In this document: one piece after another, positions 53,595 to 60,430 of the stretch
Layout of the letters: the number at the start of each line of letters is the position of its first letter
How positions within the stretch are numbered: position 1 is the first letter of the stretch
From: a virus
Virus record (IMG/VR): IMGVR_UViG_3300030333_008666
Span: 1 to 64,000 of that record
Direction: 5' to 3' (one strand)
Length of the DNA: 64,000 nt
Notes under the pieces: generated by a model
What the model saw: the letters and a program-made list of their open reading frames with translations, nothing else
Database searches by the model: none
What the model was told of the DNA's origin: nothing
Translations under genes and position numbers: made by a program

Positions 53595-53877
53595 TCTGTT
53601 GTTTGTTATGTTGTTTAAAGAGCTTCTCGCCCTCTTCAACATCCGTTAACGCTTGTCGGTATCCACGAATAAAATTTTCCTCGGCAACAACTAGAAGAAA
53701 ATCTGGAAACTCTTCAGCAACGACTTGAATAATCATTTCAACATTCACTTCTTCGTTGTCCGGACCTAGTTTGTTTCCTACATAATCAACTAGCCAATCC
53801 TTTAAGGGTGAATCCTTTTCAACCGGCTTAAGCAAGTCTGGATTTTCAACAACATCGTTTTTATTTTCATTACTCAT
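53587..53877 (-). CDS. Small acidic protein of unknown function
   Basis: 96 residues, acidic, helical (EEVNVEMIIQVVAEEFPDFL, then GYRQALTDVEEGEKLFKQ). It is the first gene behind a consensus-like promoter (53895-53923) and has an AAGGAG ribosome site. No known domain. Tight position suggests a unit shared with the HExxH protein. Confidence 0.7.
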   Translation of the reverse strand: MSNENKNDVVENPDLLKPVEKDSPLKDWLVDYVGNKLGPDNEEVNVEMIIQVVAEEFPDFLLVVAEENFIRGYRQALTDVEEGEKLFKQHNKQQNA

Positions 53878-53894
53878 ATAATTTTCTCCTTTAT

Positions 53895-53923
53895 ATATTA
53901 AAGCATTTTAACATACGTGTCAA
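53895..53923 (-). promoter_or_regulatory. Sigma-70-type promoter TTGACA-17-TAATAT
   Basis: On the minus strand TTGACA lies at 53923-53918 and TAATAT at 53900-53895, with a 17-nt spacer. This is a full -35 consensus and a 5/6 -10 match. It sits in the 62-nt gap after phoH and before the 96-residue gene. Few other gaps exist downstream for about 12 kb, so it may drive the nuclease and much of the sugar cluster as host RNA polymerase transcripts, that is early or middle expression. Confidence 0.7.
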
Positions 53924-53939
53924 GCAATATTTAATTTTT

Positions 53940-55277
53940 TTATAATACTTCGGAAGCTAGTGTCGCGACGGGCGACCTCTCTCCTTTAGATAGCGTTACG
54001 TGCCCTGAAAGCTCGTATGGTTTGAATTTCTCCACGGCGTAAGTTAGACCGTTTGATGTAGCATCAATGTAAACATTGTCGATTTGTTCTATATCTCCAC
54101 ATAAAACAATCTTGGTATCATCTCCGACACGTGTAATAATTGTTTTAAGTTCGTGCATTGTTAAGTTCTGAGCTTCATCGATAATAATGAACGCGTTAGA
54201 AATTGATCGGCCGCGGATGTATGTCAGCGCTTCAATTTCAATGGTGCCGTTATCGATATACAACTGGAGTGTGTCGCGATCATTGCCCATTAAAAATCGT
54301 AAATTATCTTGTATTGGAGCAATCCACGGTAGCATCTTCTCCTCTAGGGTACCCGGGAGATATCCAATATCTTTCCCGACCGGTTGAATTGGCCTTGAAA
54401 CAATTAAGTTTCGATATGAACCACCAGAAGATGTAGGCTCAAGCACCTGACACAACCCACAAGCCAGACTTAACAATGTCTTTCCTGAGCCGGCTCGGCC
54501 AATAAGGGTGACGATTGGCACATTCGGATCCAACAAGAGATCCATAGCATATGCCTGCTCTTTATTGCGAGGTTGTACACCCCATACGCCCTTTTTATTA
54601 TAAGAGTTTGAAATCTTCTTTAATGGGGTCATGTTATTTTTATATTTGGCTAATGCTGTCTTTTTAGAATTCGTTTCTGATTCCAATAAAATATACTGAT
54701 TTGGGAAAACGGCGTGATCTGGACCGGTGAGATCGGTGATGTGTGCCTCTTCTCCTGAATAAAAAGAATCAATTGCGGCTTCTGGTACAACGAGCTTACT
54801 AAAGCCACTGTAAATTTGAACCTTATCCTTGACCACTTGTGCTAGATTGTAATCTTCACATAAAAGACCAATAGCGTCGCACTTAACTCTCATATTAATA
54901 TCATTCGAGACAACGATGACCTCACTGGAAGGGTTGCTTCTTTGCTCTGTGAGAGCAGTGCCAATGATTTGATTGTCTGGGTTTTCGTCTTCGAAGCCAT
55001 CTGGCAAATCCCTGGGGTCGAATGTTTTCGCTGAAATTATCCCAGAAGAGTCTGAGAGTTGTACCCCTTGGTGCAAATTTCCCTGTGTGCGCAATTGATC
55101 TAAAGTTCGAATAACATGGCGCGCGTTGGTGCCAACGCCGTCTTGTCGCTTTTTGTGCTTATCTATTTCCTCTAAAACTTTTAAAGGAATGACAATATCA
55201 TTTTCTCCGAACTTTAAGATAGAATTGGCGTCAGTGAGGTAAACACTGGTATCAAGAACATAAATTTTTTTCTGCAT
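53940..55277 (-). CDS. phoH: PIN-PhoH (PhoH2-type) ATPase
   Basis: 445 residues. N-terminal PIN domain: YVLDTSVYLTD, ILKFGENDIVIPLKVLEEID, VIVVSNDINMRVKCDAIG. C-terminal PhoH ATPase: Walker A LIGRAGSGKTLLSLACG (near 260) and Walker B AFIIIDEAQN with sensor-like VLCGDIEQID. PhoH2 proteins join RNase-type PIN and helicase-like ATPase parts. Phage copies are common in marine T4-like phages and are often tied to phosphate or RNA stress, though the phage function is not settled. Start ATG with GAGGA upstream. Confidence 0.95.
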   Translation of the reverse strand: MQKKIYVLDTSVYLTDANSILKFGENDIVIPLKVLEEIDKHKKRQDGVGTNARHVIRTLDQLRTQGNLHQGVQLSDSSGIISAKTFDPRDLPDGFEDENPDNQIIGTALTEQRSNPSSEVIVVSNDINMRVKCDAIGLLCEDYNLAQVVKDKVQIYSGFSKLVVPEAAIDSFYSGEEAHITDLTGPDHAVFPNQYILLESETNSKKTALAKYKNNMTPLKKISNSYNKKGVWGVQPRNKEQAYAMDLLLDPNVPIVTLIGRAGSGKTLLSLACGLCQVLEPTSSGGSYRNLIVSRPIQPVGKDIGYLPGTLEEKMLPWIAPIQDNLRFLMGNDRDTLQLYIDNGTIEIEALTYIRGRSISNAFIIIDEAQNLTMHELKTIITRVGDDTKIVLCGDIEQIDNVYIDATSNGLTYAVEKFKPYELSGHVTLSKGERSPVATLASEVL

Positions 55278-55412
55278 AAATCCTCAGTATAAGTATGTGT
55301 ATGTTAACAGTTTTTCGCTAAATTTAATCAATTTTATCCACAAGAGTTCCAGTAAAAAATAACAATTGTTCTAAATGTGTTATAGTTATTAATGTAGGGA
55401 GGAGCGAACTAT
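55278..55412. promoter_or_regulatory. Divergent intergenic region between phoH and the protease gene
   Basis: 135 nt between a minus-strand and a plus-strand gene, so it must hold promoters in both directions or one read-through. On the plus side GGGAGGAG precedes the protease ATG and a TATAGT hexamer lies about 25 nt upstream. The region also has a 10-bp palindrome AACAATTGTT. I do not see a clear -35 for either direction. Confidence 0.45.
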
Positions 55413-56207
55413 ATGAAAATAAAACAGCTTTTTACGATCTTTGTAATTTTCTTCTGCACTACTTCCTGTTCCGTACTTCAAAAAAATCATCACACCTCTG
55501 TCTATGATATCTTACCTAGAGACTCTTTCACCTTTATTAACAAGTCCCTTATTATAAAATCTTGCTTTAATGGTGTGTGTGCTGAGAAAGAGTATGGAGC
55601 TTCAGGTTCAGGTGCTTCTGTTGCTAAAAATAAATTTGGTACATACATTATAACCGCAGCGCATATTTGTGAAGATAAAAACGTTCCAACAGATCCTACA
55701 ATTTCCTCCTCTAGTACTTATCAAATAATCAGCATGAAAGGTGAGAAGCACAAAGCAGAAGTCATATCCACCATTTATGAGAAGGGGGTAGATATTTGTA
55801 TGCTGTTTGCTAAAGGGGTGTACATAGACCCTGTTGAAATAGCTGACCGCGCACCTAAAGCTGGTGATAAAATTTACAACCTAGCCGCCCCATACAGCAT
55901 TGGAAGTCCCGGGGCTGTACCAATTATGGAAGGACGATACATAGGGGAAGTTTCCAAAGGCTTGATTGCATACTCAGTGCCGGCAGCGCCGGGAAGTTCC
56001 GGGTCTGGTCTTTTTAACACAAGAGGCGAGCTAGTTGGCGTGCTTTATGCGGTTTATTGGAAATTTCACAACATCTGCTTGAGCAATGACTTTGATATTA
56101 TGAAGGATTTTATCGCAAAAACAGTCGAAGAATATAACAGGATACTTAAAATAGATGTTGGCGTTACTCAAGAGCTACAAAAACCCTTGGACCTTCTCAA
56201 GCTTTAA
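55413..56207 (+). CDS. Secreted trypsin-like serine protease, possible lipoprotein
   Basis: 264 residues, the only plus-strand gene. N-terminal signal KIKQLFTIFVIFFC followed by TTSC (Cys19). This is a weak lipobox because the -3 residue is Thr. The chymotrypsin-like triad is His84 (IITAAHIC), Asp127 (GVDICML) and Ser196 (PGSSGSGLF). A conserved disulfide-like Cys pair occurs early (CFNGVC). Product likely goes to the host periplasm or envelope. Possible uses are superinfection exclusion, envelope protein cleavage or stress response. It has a strong GGGAGGAG ribosome site and its own promoter region, so it may be expressed on a different schedule from the rest. Confidence 0.87.
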   Translation: MKIKQLFTIFVIFFCTTSCSVLQKNHHTSVYDILPRDSFTFINKSLIIKSCFNGVCAEKEYGASGSGASVAKNKFGTYIITAAHICEDKNVPTDPTISSSSTYQIISMKGEKHKAEVISTIYEKGVDICMLFAKGVYIDPVEIADRAPKAGDKIYNLAAPYSIGSPGAVPIMEGRYIGEVSKGLIAYSVPAAPGSSGSGLFNTRGELVGVLYAVYWKFHNICLSNDFDIMKDFIAKTVEEYNRILKIDVGVTQELQKPLDLLKL

Positions 56208-56529
56208 TTTTCTTCCATACAAGTATACCCGAAGTATTTCGAACTTCTCTCAAATTCCTTCTTGCATATAAAGCCGGCATTATACTTTCTGATGATAAAA
56301 GTCTTTGTATCTCGTCTTCTGTAAAATTAAGAATGTTATTGCAAAAGGTTTTTACTTTTTCTTCGAGTATATCTTTTGTTAAATGTGGCGTCGAATATCG
56401 AGCCTTGAAACCCTCTTTGGATCCATGGGAGATTGACATCGCGATTAGATGACCTGCGCCGTGAGCAGAGAAATTGATATCCAACTCTAGGTTATTTGGA
56501 GTGCATATAAATTTCTTGCTTAAATTCAC
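56197..56529 (-). CDS. Small protein of unknown function
   Basis: 110 residues, convergent with the protease gene (3' ends overlap by 11 nt). Contains SAHGAGHLIAMSISHGSKEG, a Gly/His-rich strand or loop, and a C-terminal basic segment ARRNLREVR. No known domain, no signal peptide. It follows the GAPDH-like gene by 5 nt and is likely in that operon. Confidence 0.6.
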   Translation of the reverse strand: MNLSKKFICTPNNLELDINFSAHGAGHLIAMSISHGSKEGFKARYSTPHLTKDILEEKVKTFCNNILNFTEDEIQRLLSSESIMPALYARRNLREVRNTSGILVWKKIKA

Positions 56530-56534
56530 GTGAG

Positions 56535-57614
56535 TTAGACCTCTGTGAATAAATAGGGGTCAAATAAGTTCATATACTCTGCGTACTTTTCTCCATGAAT
56601 TGCATGAAGTGAAGCTGCGGCACTGCTTAATAAAGAGTTGCCATCTTGTGGCGTAAAACAAAAGCCGGTAATCCGAGTTTTCCCACTGTTCCGATCAATC
56701 ATCAACGTTGGTACTGAAACTATAGTTTGATTGAAAATTCTCCCATAATATCCATGATCTCGACCAAACGAAAACACGCGGTTGGAAGATGTCTTATCGG
56801 TTAAACCGATAAATTTATTATTTGCAAAACAATTCAACACATCCTTTTCATTTGCCAGAGCGTTAATCTCAATAACAAAACGAATTACATGCATATATTG
56901 CGAATTAAGTTTAAGAGCGCTCGAACGTATATTTAAACTACGGCCAAGAGTGGCTAATAGATCATGTGCATCTCTTGCATGGTGAGTGCCATATGCTTGG
57001 TCGGTGTGTTTACCAACATGCGGAGAAGCCACAAACGATGCAATTTGACTAATATCGTTTGCTCGTCGAATGCAGGTGAAATCTCCAAAGTGTATATCTG
57101 ATAAATCTGACTGCAATGATAGAGATTTCAACAAACATGCAATGTTGTGTGTGTTGCAGCTAACAACTTGTATGAAGTTTGGAGATTTCTCCATCAGTGC
57201 AGAATCGTTAATACCATAAGCATATGGCATGCCAAATCCTTTTTCACTGCCCTGAGCAATAAAAACTTTTTCTGGATTTTCTTCTGCATGTTGAGAATAA
57301 AATAGATCTTTTGCTTCGTTGCCGGCAGGTGTGCAATCAATAACAACGTCGGCCGCGTCTAATGCCTCAAGATGTTTCAATACCGGCTTGTGACCTAGGG
57401 CGCGAAACTGATCTTCTTTTTCTGGATCTACAACCAGATGCGCACCTCTTGCGATTAGGCTATTGACTTTTGCGACTTCATCCTTAAGTGGCCGGCGCTT
57501 GTGAAAATATACTTCACCAATATCCAGTTCTTTTCTCATGTCGGACAAGAGCCCAACAAGGGGCTCTCCAATTGTACCCGTACCTACAATTAAAATATTT
57601 TTCTTATTTGACAT
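56535..57614 (-). CDS. Type II GAPDH-like NAD(P)-dependent dehydrogenase
   Basis: 359 residues from the ATG at 57614 (11-nt overlap with def, GAGG upstream). Rossmann motif ILIVGTGTIGEPLVGLL, then VIDCTPAGNEAKDLF and FIAQGSEKGF, and catalytic-type VVSCNTHNIACLLKSL with Cys153. These match archaeal (type II) glyceraldehyde-3-phosphate dehydrogenases, including the SCNT-type site. Differences: the chain after residue 200 diverges, and the SCNTT Thr is His here. The reaction is oxidation of an aldehyde phosphate if the active site is retained. Its location beside tmRNA and deformylase is unusual. Could also be a related erythrose-4-phosphate or aspartate-semialdehyde dehydrogenase-like protein. 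Confidence 0.75.
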   Translation of the reverse strand: MSNKKNILIVGTGTIGEPLVGLLSDMRKELDIGEVYFHKRRPLKDEVAKVNSLIARGAHLVVDPEKEDQFRALGHKPVLKHLEALDAADVVIDCTPAGNEAKDLFYSQHAEENPEKVFIAQGSEKGFGMPYAYGINDSALMEKSPNFIQVVSCNTHNIACLLKSLSLQSDLSDIHFGDFTCIRRANDISQIASFVASPHVGKHTDQAYGTHHARDAHDLLATLGRSLNIRSSALKLNSQYMHVIRFVIEINALANEKDVLNCFANNKFIGLTDKTSSNRVFSFGRDHGYYGRIFNQTIVSVPTLMIDRNSGKTRITGFCFTPQDGNSLLSSAAASLHAIHGEKYAEYMNLFDPYLFTEV

Positions 57615-58044
57615 CCTTAACCTCAAAATCATACATTGTTTTACCCAGTAAGTGGGAAATTTCATGCTGTACGCATACACATTCTAACATATTCCATGGA
57701 CCAAAATGAAGGAGATTATCAAAATTATTTGCAGCGACGTGAATCTCTCTATATCTCTTTGTAATCACTGCTTTTCCCGGGAAGGAAAGACAAGCTTCGT
57801 TAAAATAAATCTCAGCTTCATTGGCTGGCGTATATTTTGGATTCATGAACCATAGGGGTTTTGTGACGTTAACAACGCACACAGATTTATTAATACCAAT
57901 TTGATTAGCTGCTAGCCCAATGCCATTTTCCTGCTTGGAAAGCGTTTCAAATAGAATGTCAGCTATTTCTTTTCCCTCGTTTAAATCATCGACAAGTTCA
58001 CAGGGTGTAGTCAGTAAATGTTCGCTGGTGATTATATCATACAA
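57604..58044 (-). CDS. def: Peptide deformylase
   Basis: 146 residues, short as in phage and some bacterial PDFs. Motif 1 GIGLAANQIG (41-50), motif 2 NEACLSFPG with Cys85 (the usual form is EGCLS), motif 3 QHEISHLLG with His127-Glu128-His131. These are the metal ligands and catalytic Glu, so the enzyme should remove formyl from nascent chains. The C-terminal helix of type 1 PDF is short. Deformylases are common in marine phages. Encoded between a basic small ORF and the GAPDH-like gene. Confidence 0.93.
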   Translation of the reverse strand: MYDIITSEHLLTTPCELVDDLNEGKEIADILFETLSKQENGIGLAANQIGINKSVCVVNVTKPLWFMNPKYTPANEAEIYFNEACLSFPGKAVITKRYREIHVAANNFDNLLHFGPWNMLECVCVQHEISHLLGKTMYDFEVKDVK

Positions 58045-58047
58045 ACT

Positions 58048-58299
58048 TTATTTTTTCTTTTTCCGAGTGGATTTTTTGGGTTTAGCTGCTTTCTTTTCTT
58101 TCCAAAACACTACAGCGAAGATCTCGCCGGCCGCTTTTGGGGCGGCGCCTGGACCACCTTTGGCTGATGGGTGGCGCCTAATCTTTACTAGTTGATCAGA
58201 ATCTTGTTTAAGCATTTGCTCTTTCTTCTTCGAAGCTTCTTCGTACGTAAAGAAAGTTGCGGCGCGCTGCCACGTTTTTGTTTTTACTTCTTCTTCCAT
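58048..58299 (-). CDS. Small basic protein of unknown function
   Basis: 83 residues from the ATG at 58299 with AAGGAG 6 nt upstream. Sequence features: acidic N-terminus, aromatic helix (WQRAATFFTYEEASKKKEQM), a RRHPSAKGGPGAAPKAAG loop, a strand IFAVVFWKE and a poly-Lys tail. The two-part arrangement suggests a small nucleic-acid-binding or ribosome-associated protein. Function unknown. Confidence 0.65.
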   Translation of the reverse strand: MEEEVKTKTWQRAATFFTYEEASKKKEQMLKQDSDQLVKIRRHPSAKGGPGAAPKAAGEIFAVVFWKEKKAAKPKKSTRKKKK

Positions 58300-58312
58300 G
58301 TGGATCTCCTTT

Positions 58313-58474
58313 TCAATCACAGAGTAGGGTTTTTTTATTTTCCTTGACCTTTTGTTCTTCTAATTGCTCTTCGTATTGCAATTTAGCCAAGTGGGGATAT
58401 TTCTCGAAAAGTTCTGGTAGAGTTAAATTTTCCTTGCGTTGGATTTCTGATATTGTTTGTGCTATTTTTCCCAT
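58313..58474 (-). CDS. Small protein of 53 residues, unknown function
   Basis: ATG at 58474, stop at 58313. The product begins MGKIAQTISEIQRKENLTL and continues with helical ELFEKYPHLAKLQYEEQLEE. A ribosome site AAAAAGGTAAGATC precedes the start and the gene lies directly behind the tmRNA 3' end (about 22 nt) and 14 nt before the next gene. No known family. Function cannot be assigned. Support for coding is good spacing and an intact frame. Confidence 0.55.
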   Translation of the reverse strand: MGKIAQTISEIQRKENLTLPELFEKYPHLAKLQYEEQLEEQKVKENKKTLLCD

Positions 58475-58495
58475 GATCTTACCTTTTTAAGTTTG

Positions 58496-58928
58496 TGGAG
58501 GTGCCCGGTACTGCCCCGGGGTCCAAAAAGTTACCACAATCACCGTTAACCAAGAAAGAATTCCACCACCTGAATCCATGCCACCCACAGTCGAAACTGC
58601 AGGGATTTCCATTTGCTGCTCTTATGGCGACAGCTGCCAGAATATATAGTCACACGAACTACAAAGAGCGCTCAACCGGTTTTAAGATCTTTTTAATGAT
58701 CACAGTTAAGCTAGGTTATTCGAACCCTTGAAAACTAATGTATGGTATCGTACACATTACCGATTCAGCTTTGTTAATAAAGCGCTGACAGCTTCAGATT
58801 AAGCAGCAATTGCGTAATCAATTTCAACGTTATCGTTGGCAATTATAAAGTTTGAGTTTTTTTATCGTGTCACTCTCACGATCTTGCGTTGATTATGTAT
58901 AAAATTTTGTCGAAACTATTTCACCCCC
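58496..58928 (-). ncRNA. ssrA: Phage-encoded one-piece tmRNA
   Basis: About 433 nt on the minus strand. The 5' end GGGGGTGAAATAGTTTCGAC pairs with CACCTCC at 58497-58503 into a 7-bp acceptor stem that keeps G3-U70, the alanine-charging identity. Tag frame at 58840-58799 gives ANDNVEIDYAIAA then TAA. The tag ends in the usual Ala-Ala and begins like E. coli ANDENYALAA. The T stem is CCCGG/CCGGG with a 7-nt loop GGCAGTA, which lacks the common TTC. CCA is not encoded (ACA after CC). It would free stalled ribosomes and mark peptides for host ClpXP-type proteolysis. A strong promoter lies 220 nt upstream. The exact 3' end is by eye. Confidence 0.9.
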
Positions 58929-59148
58929 ATAAAAACATAGAAAGTGTTGATTCTTCACACCAACAAAGCTAGGCGCCTTTTCACTGGGCAGGGACCATTT
59001 TCCGCTAACATACCCCCTTCAAGAGAGCCATTGAAGGTTTTCGTCAATTAATTTAAATTCTTTACTTTCTATATTAAGTAGAACTTATCTGCCTTTCATT
59101 TTCCTTAACTCAATATAATTCCTACATCTTTAGCGATGCAGCACTATA
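58929..59148 (-). other. Leader between the promoter and tmRNA
   Basis: About 220 nt from the -10 region to the tmRNA 5' end. No ORF with a ribosome site and no tRNA is obvious. A 7-bp hairpin CCTTCAA/TTGAAGG with an 8-nt loop lies at 59017-59037 and a GGTCCCTGCCC/GGCGCC-rich part at about 58970-59000. It could be a processed 5' precursor of tmRNA or contain a small RNA. Nothing is certain. Confidence 0.4.
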
Positions 59149-59177
59149 TTTATATTAAATTATAACTTATATGTCAA
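59149..59177 (-). promoter_or_regulatory. ssrA promoter: Promoter TTGACA-17-TATAAA with T4-late-like TATAAATA
   Basis: Minus strand: TTGACA at 59177-59172, 17-nt spacer, TATAAA at 59154-59149, continuing as TATAAATATAG. It matches sigma-70 in both hexamers (6/6 and 5/6), while the octamer TATAAATA is the T4 late -10 consensus. It lies just after the stop of the Fis-like gene and points to tmRNA, so tmRNA and the following five genes can be transcribed from it. The dual reading (early and late) is inference. Confidence 0.75.
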
Positions 59178-59183
59178 GTTTTT

Positions 59184-59522
59184 TCACTCTTTTTCGAAAT
59201 ATTCTTCAGTTTTATATTTTTTAAGAAGATGGCGGAGGTCTGCTGGTAGGATTCCTAAGAGACGAGCGGCTTCTCTTTTTGTCTTCGTAGAAGAAAGGGC
59301 AAATTTCAAAAGAGCGTCTTGTACAACGCTTCGAAGAGAGTACCAGATTGGAATTCCAAACATTTTTGAATTAAACTGAGAGGCTGCTAATTCCAATTTC
59401 ACACTTAATAATTCTTCTAAACTGAGGGAATTAATAGCTATTTCAGTTTCTTCACTTAAGCGACCCTCTGATCGTAGATTCTTAACCAAACTATACGCTT
59501 CATTTTTTCCTTTGATGTTCAT
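59184..59522 (-). CDS. Fis-type helix-turn-helix protein
   Basis: 112 residues. The C-terminal ~45 residues contain KTKREAARLLGILPADLRHL, the HTH of Fis and NtrC-type regulators. The N-terminal part is helical (SLEELLSVKLELAASQFNSK). It is likely a DNA-binding regulator or nucleoid-type protein of the phage. No strong ribosome site before its ATG, and a 130-nt A/T-rich gap lies upstream. Confidence 0.8.
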   Translation of the reverse strand: MNIKGKNEAYSLVKNLRSEGRLSEETEIAINSLSLEELLSVKLELAASQFNSKMFGIPIWYSLRSVVQDALLKFALSSTKTKREAARLLGILPADLRHLLKKYKTEEYFEKE

Positions 59523-59652
59523 ATGTTATAAAATAGTTTATTAATAAGAGAATTATTTTCTTTATTTCTTTTTGAAATTCCTATACACTGGGTGGGAAGG
59601 CGGTCATTAAAATCCTTTGCTAATTAAATTTAAATTTCTAATTTCTAAAATT
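59523..59652 (-). other. A/T-rich spacer with an eight-codon ORF
   Basis: 130 nt. On the minus strand an AAAGGATTTTA ribosome site precedes a short ATG frame of eight codons that ends before the Fis-like gene. No clear -35/-10 pair or terminator. The short frame could be a leader peptide but may be chance. Confidence 0.3.
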
Positions 59653-60417
59653 CTAAAGAGACAAACTGTCAGCTGAGCTGCCAGCTAAGTCAGCGCTGAC
59701 AGCATCTTTCTCTTGCTCATATTCTGGCGTCGTTGGCTCTTGCAAGCTAGCTTGAAGTTCATCTTCAAATTTATCAAAATAAAGTTTCAGGTTTGTAATT
59801 AAATAATCATAAAAAAGCTCGCGATCAGATTGATCACCCAAGCTTTCATAAGCGTCCAGTATATTTTTCTCAATTTTGTTATAGCTAGTGTAAGCAAAAT
59901 TTCTTCCTGTGACGTCCTCTCCTTCAATGCCAAACTCTTCTTTTTCATCTGGTGGTTCTTCTGCAGGGGGATCTATATCGATAAACTCTCCCGGGACGTC
60001 GTTGCTATCACCAACTGATACTTCTATATCTTCGGTCACAGCTTTCTTAATAACGTTATCAGGTGTCAAAGAATTGACAACAGCCTGCACTACATGCGCT
60101 CGAAACGATTTTCTTTGCTCCTCGCTAGTTGTCAGAGCTTTAAAGTCTTCTTCCAAAACTGGAATGACTTTCTTAAGAAGATCTTCTAGAACGTTAATTC
60201 CAGTGCTAGCATGTGCGGTTTCCGCAGGTACGTCTGTAGCTCCAGACTCTTTAATAAGGTCTCTGATAACCTTCCTCAGTTTATTTTCTTCAATTGTTTT
60301 TTTGTTAGCGGCATTTTCTTTCTTTTTTAGTAAAAGTTTAATAGCTCGTCTTACATGTTCGCGCAACCTTTGTTCTTTTTTTGCGCTTTCGATAAAATCT
60401 TTTCTGTTAATTTCCAT
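59653..60417 (-). CDS. Acidic helical protein of unknown function
   Basis: 254 residues. Basic helical N-terminus (AKKEQRLREHVRRAIKLLLK), an acidic linker with PAEEPPDEKEEF, and a conserved-looking C-terminal helix pair (YNKIEKNILDAYESLGDQSD and LFYDYLITNLKLYFDKFEDE). No enzyme motif. It resembles uncharacterised virion or scaffold-adjacent proteins of T4-like phages in overall layout. I cannot name it. It follows the ligase/NMNAT fusion by 13 nt and probably shares its transcript. Confidence 0.68.
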   Translation of the reverse strand: MEINRKDFIESAKKEQRLREHVRRAIKLLLKKKENAANKKTIEENKLRKVIRDLIKESGATDVPAETAHASTGINVLEDLLKKVIPVLEEDFKALTTSEEQRKSFRAHVVQAVVNSLTPDNVIKKAVTEDIEVSVGDSNDVPGEFIDIDPPAEEPPDEKEEFGIEGEDVTGRNFAYTSYNKIEKNILDAYESLGDQSDRELFYDYLITNLKLYFDKFEDELQASLQEPTTPEYEQEKDAVSADLAGSSADSLSL

Positions 60418-60430
60418 CTAACTCTCCAGT

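Larger units (their letters stand above)
24077..53877 (-). other. Minus-strand gene array with overlapping or near-abutting genes
   Basis: From the 96-residue gene to the sigma factor, about 39 consecutive minus-strand genes are joined by overlaps or gaps of up to 10 nt, except for the 83-nt gap before neuB. Typical junctions are ATGA or TAATG. Such packing suggests translational coupling and long transcripts, and shows that the sugar genes are an integrated part of the phage rather than a separate insertion in progress. Confidence 0.6.

Noticed and set aside
40834-56529. Palindromes of the type ACAATTGT near several gene starts
   Set aside because: They occur also inside coding regions (for example near 6150 and 29930), and are short and A/T-rich, so a shared operator is not supported.
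58690-58730. GGGTTCGAATAACC, which resembles a tRNA T-arm
   Set aside because: The stem does not pair well over five bases and lies within the tmRNA. It is better explained as part of a tmRNA pseudoknot.
59590-59620. Eight-codon ORF before the Fis-like gene
   Set aside because: The ribosome site is fair but the length and lack of conservation data make a real leader peptide unproven.
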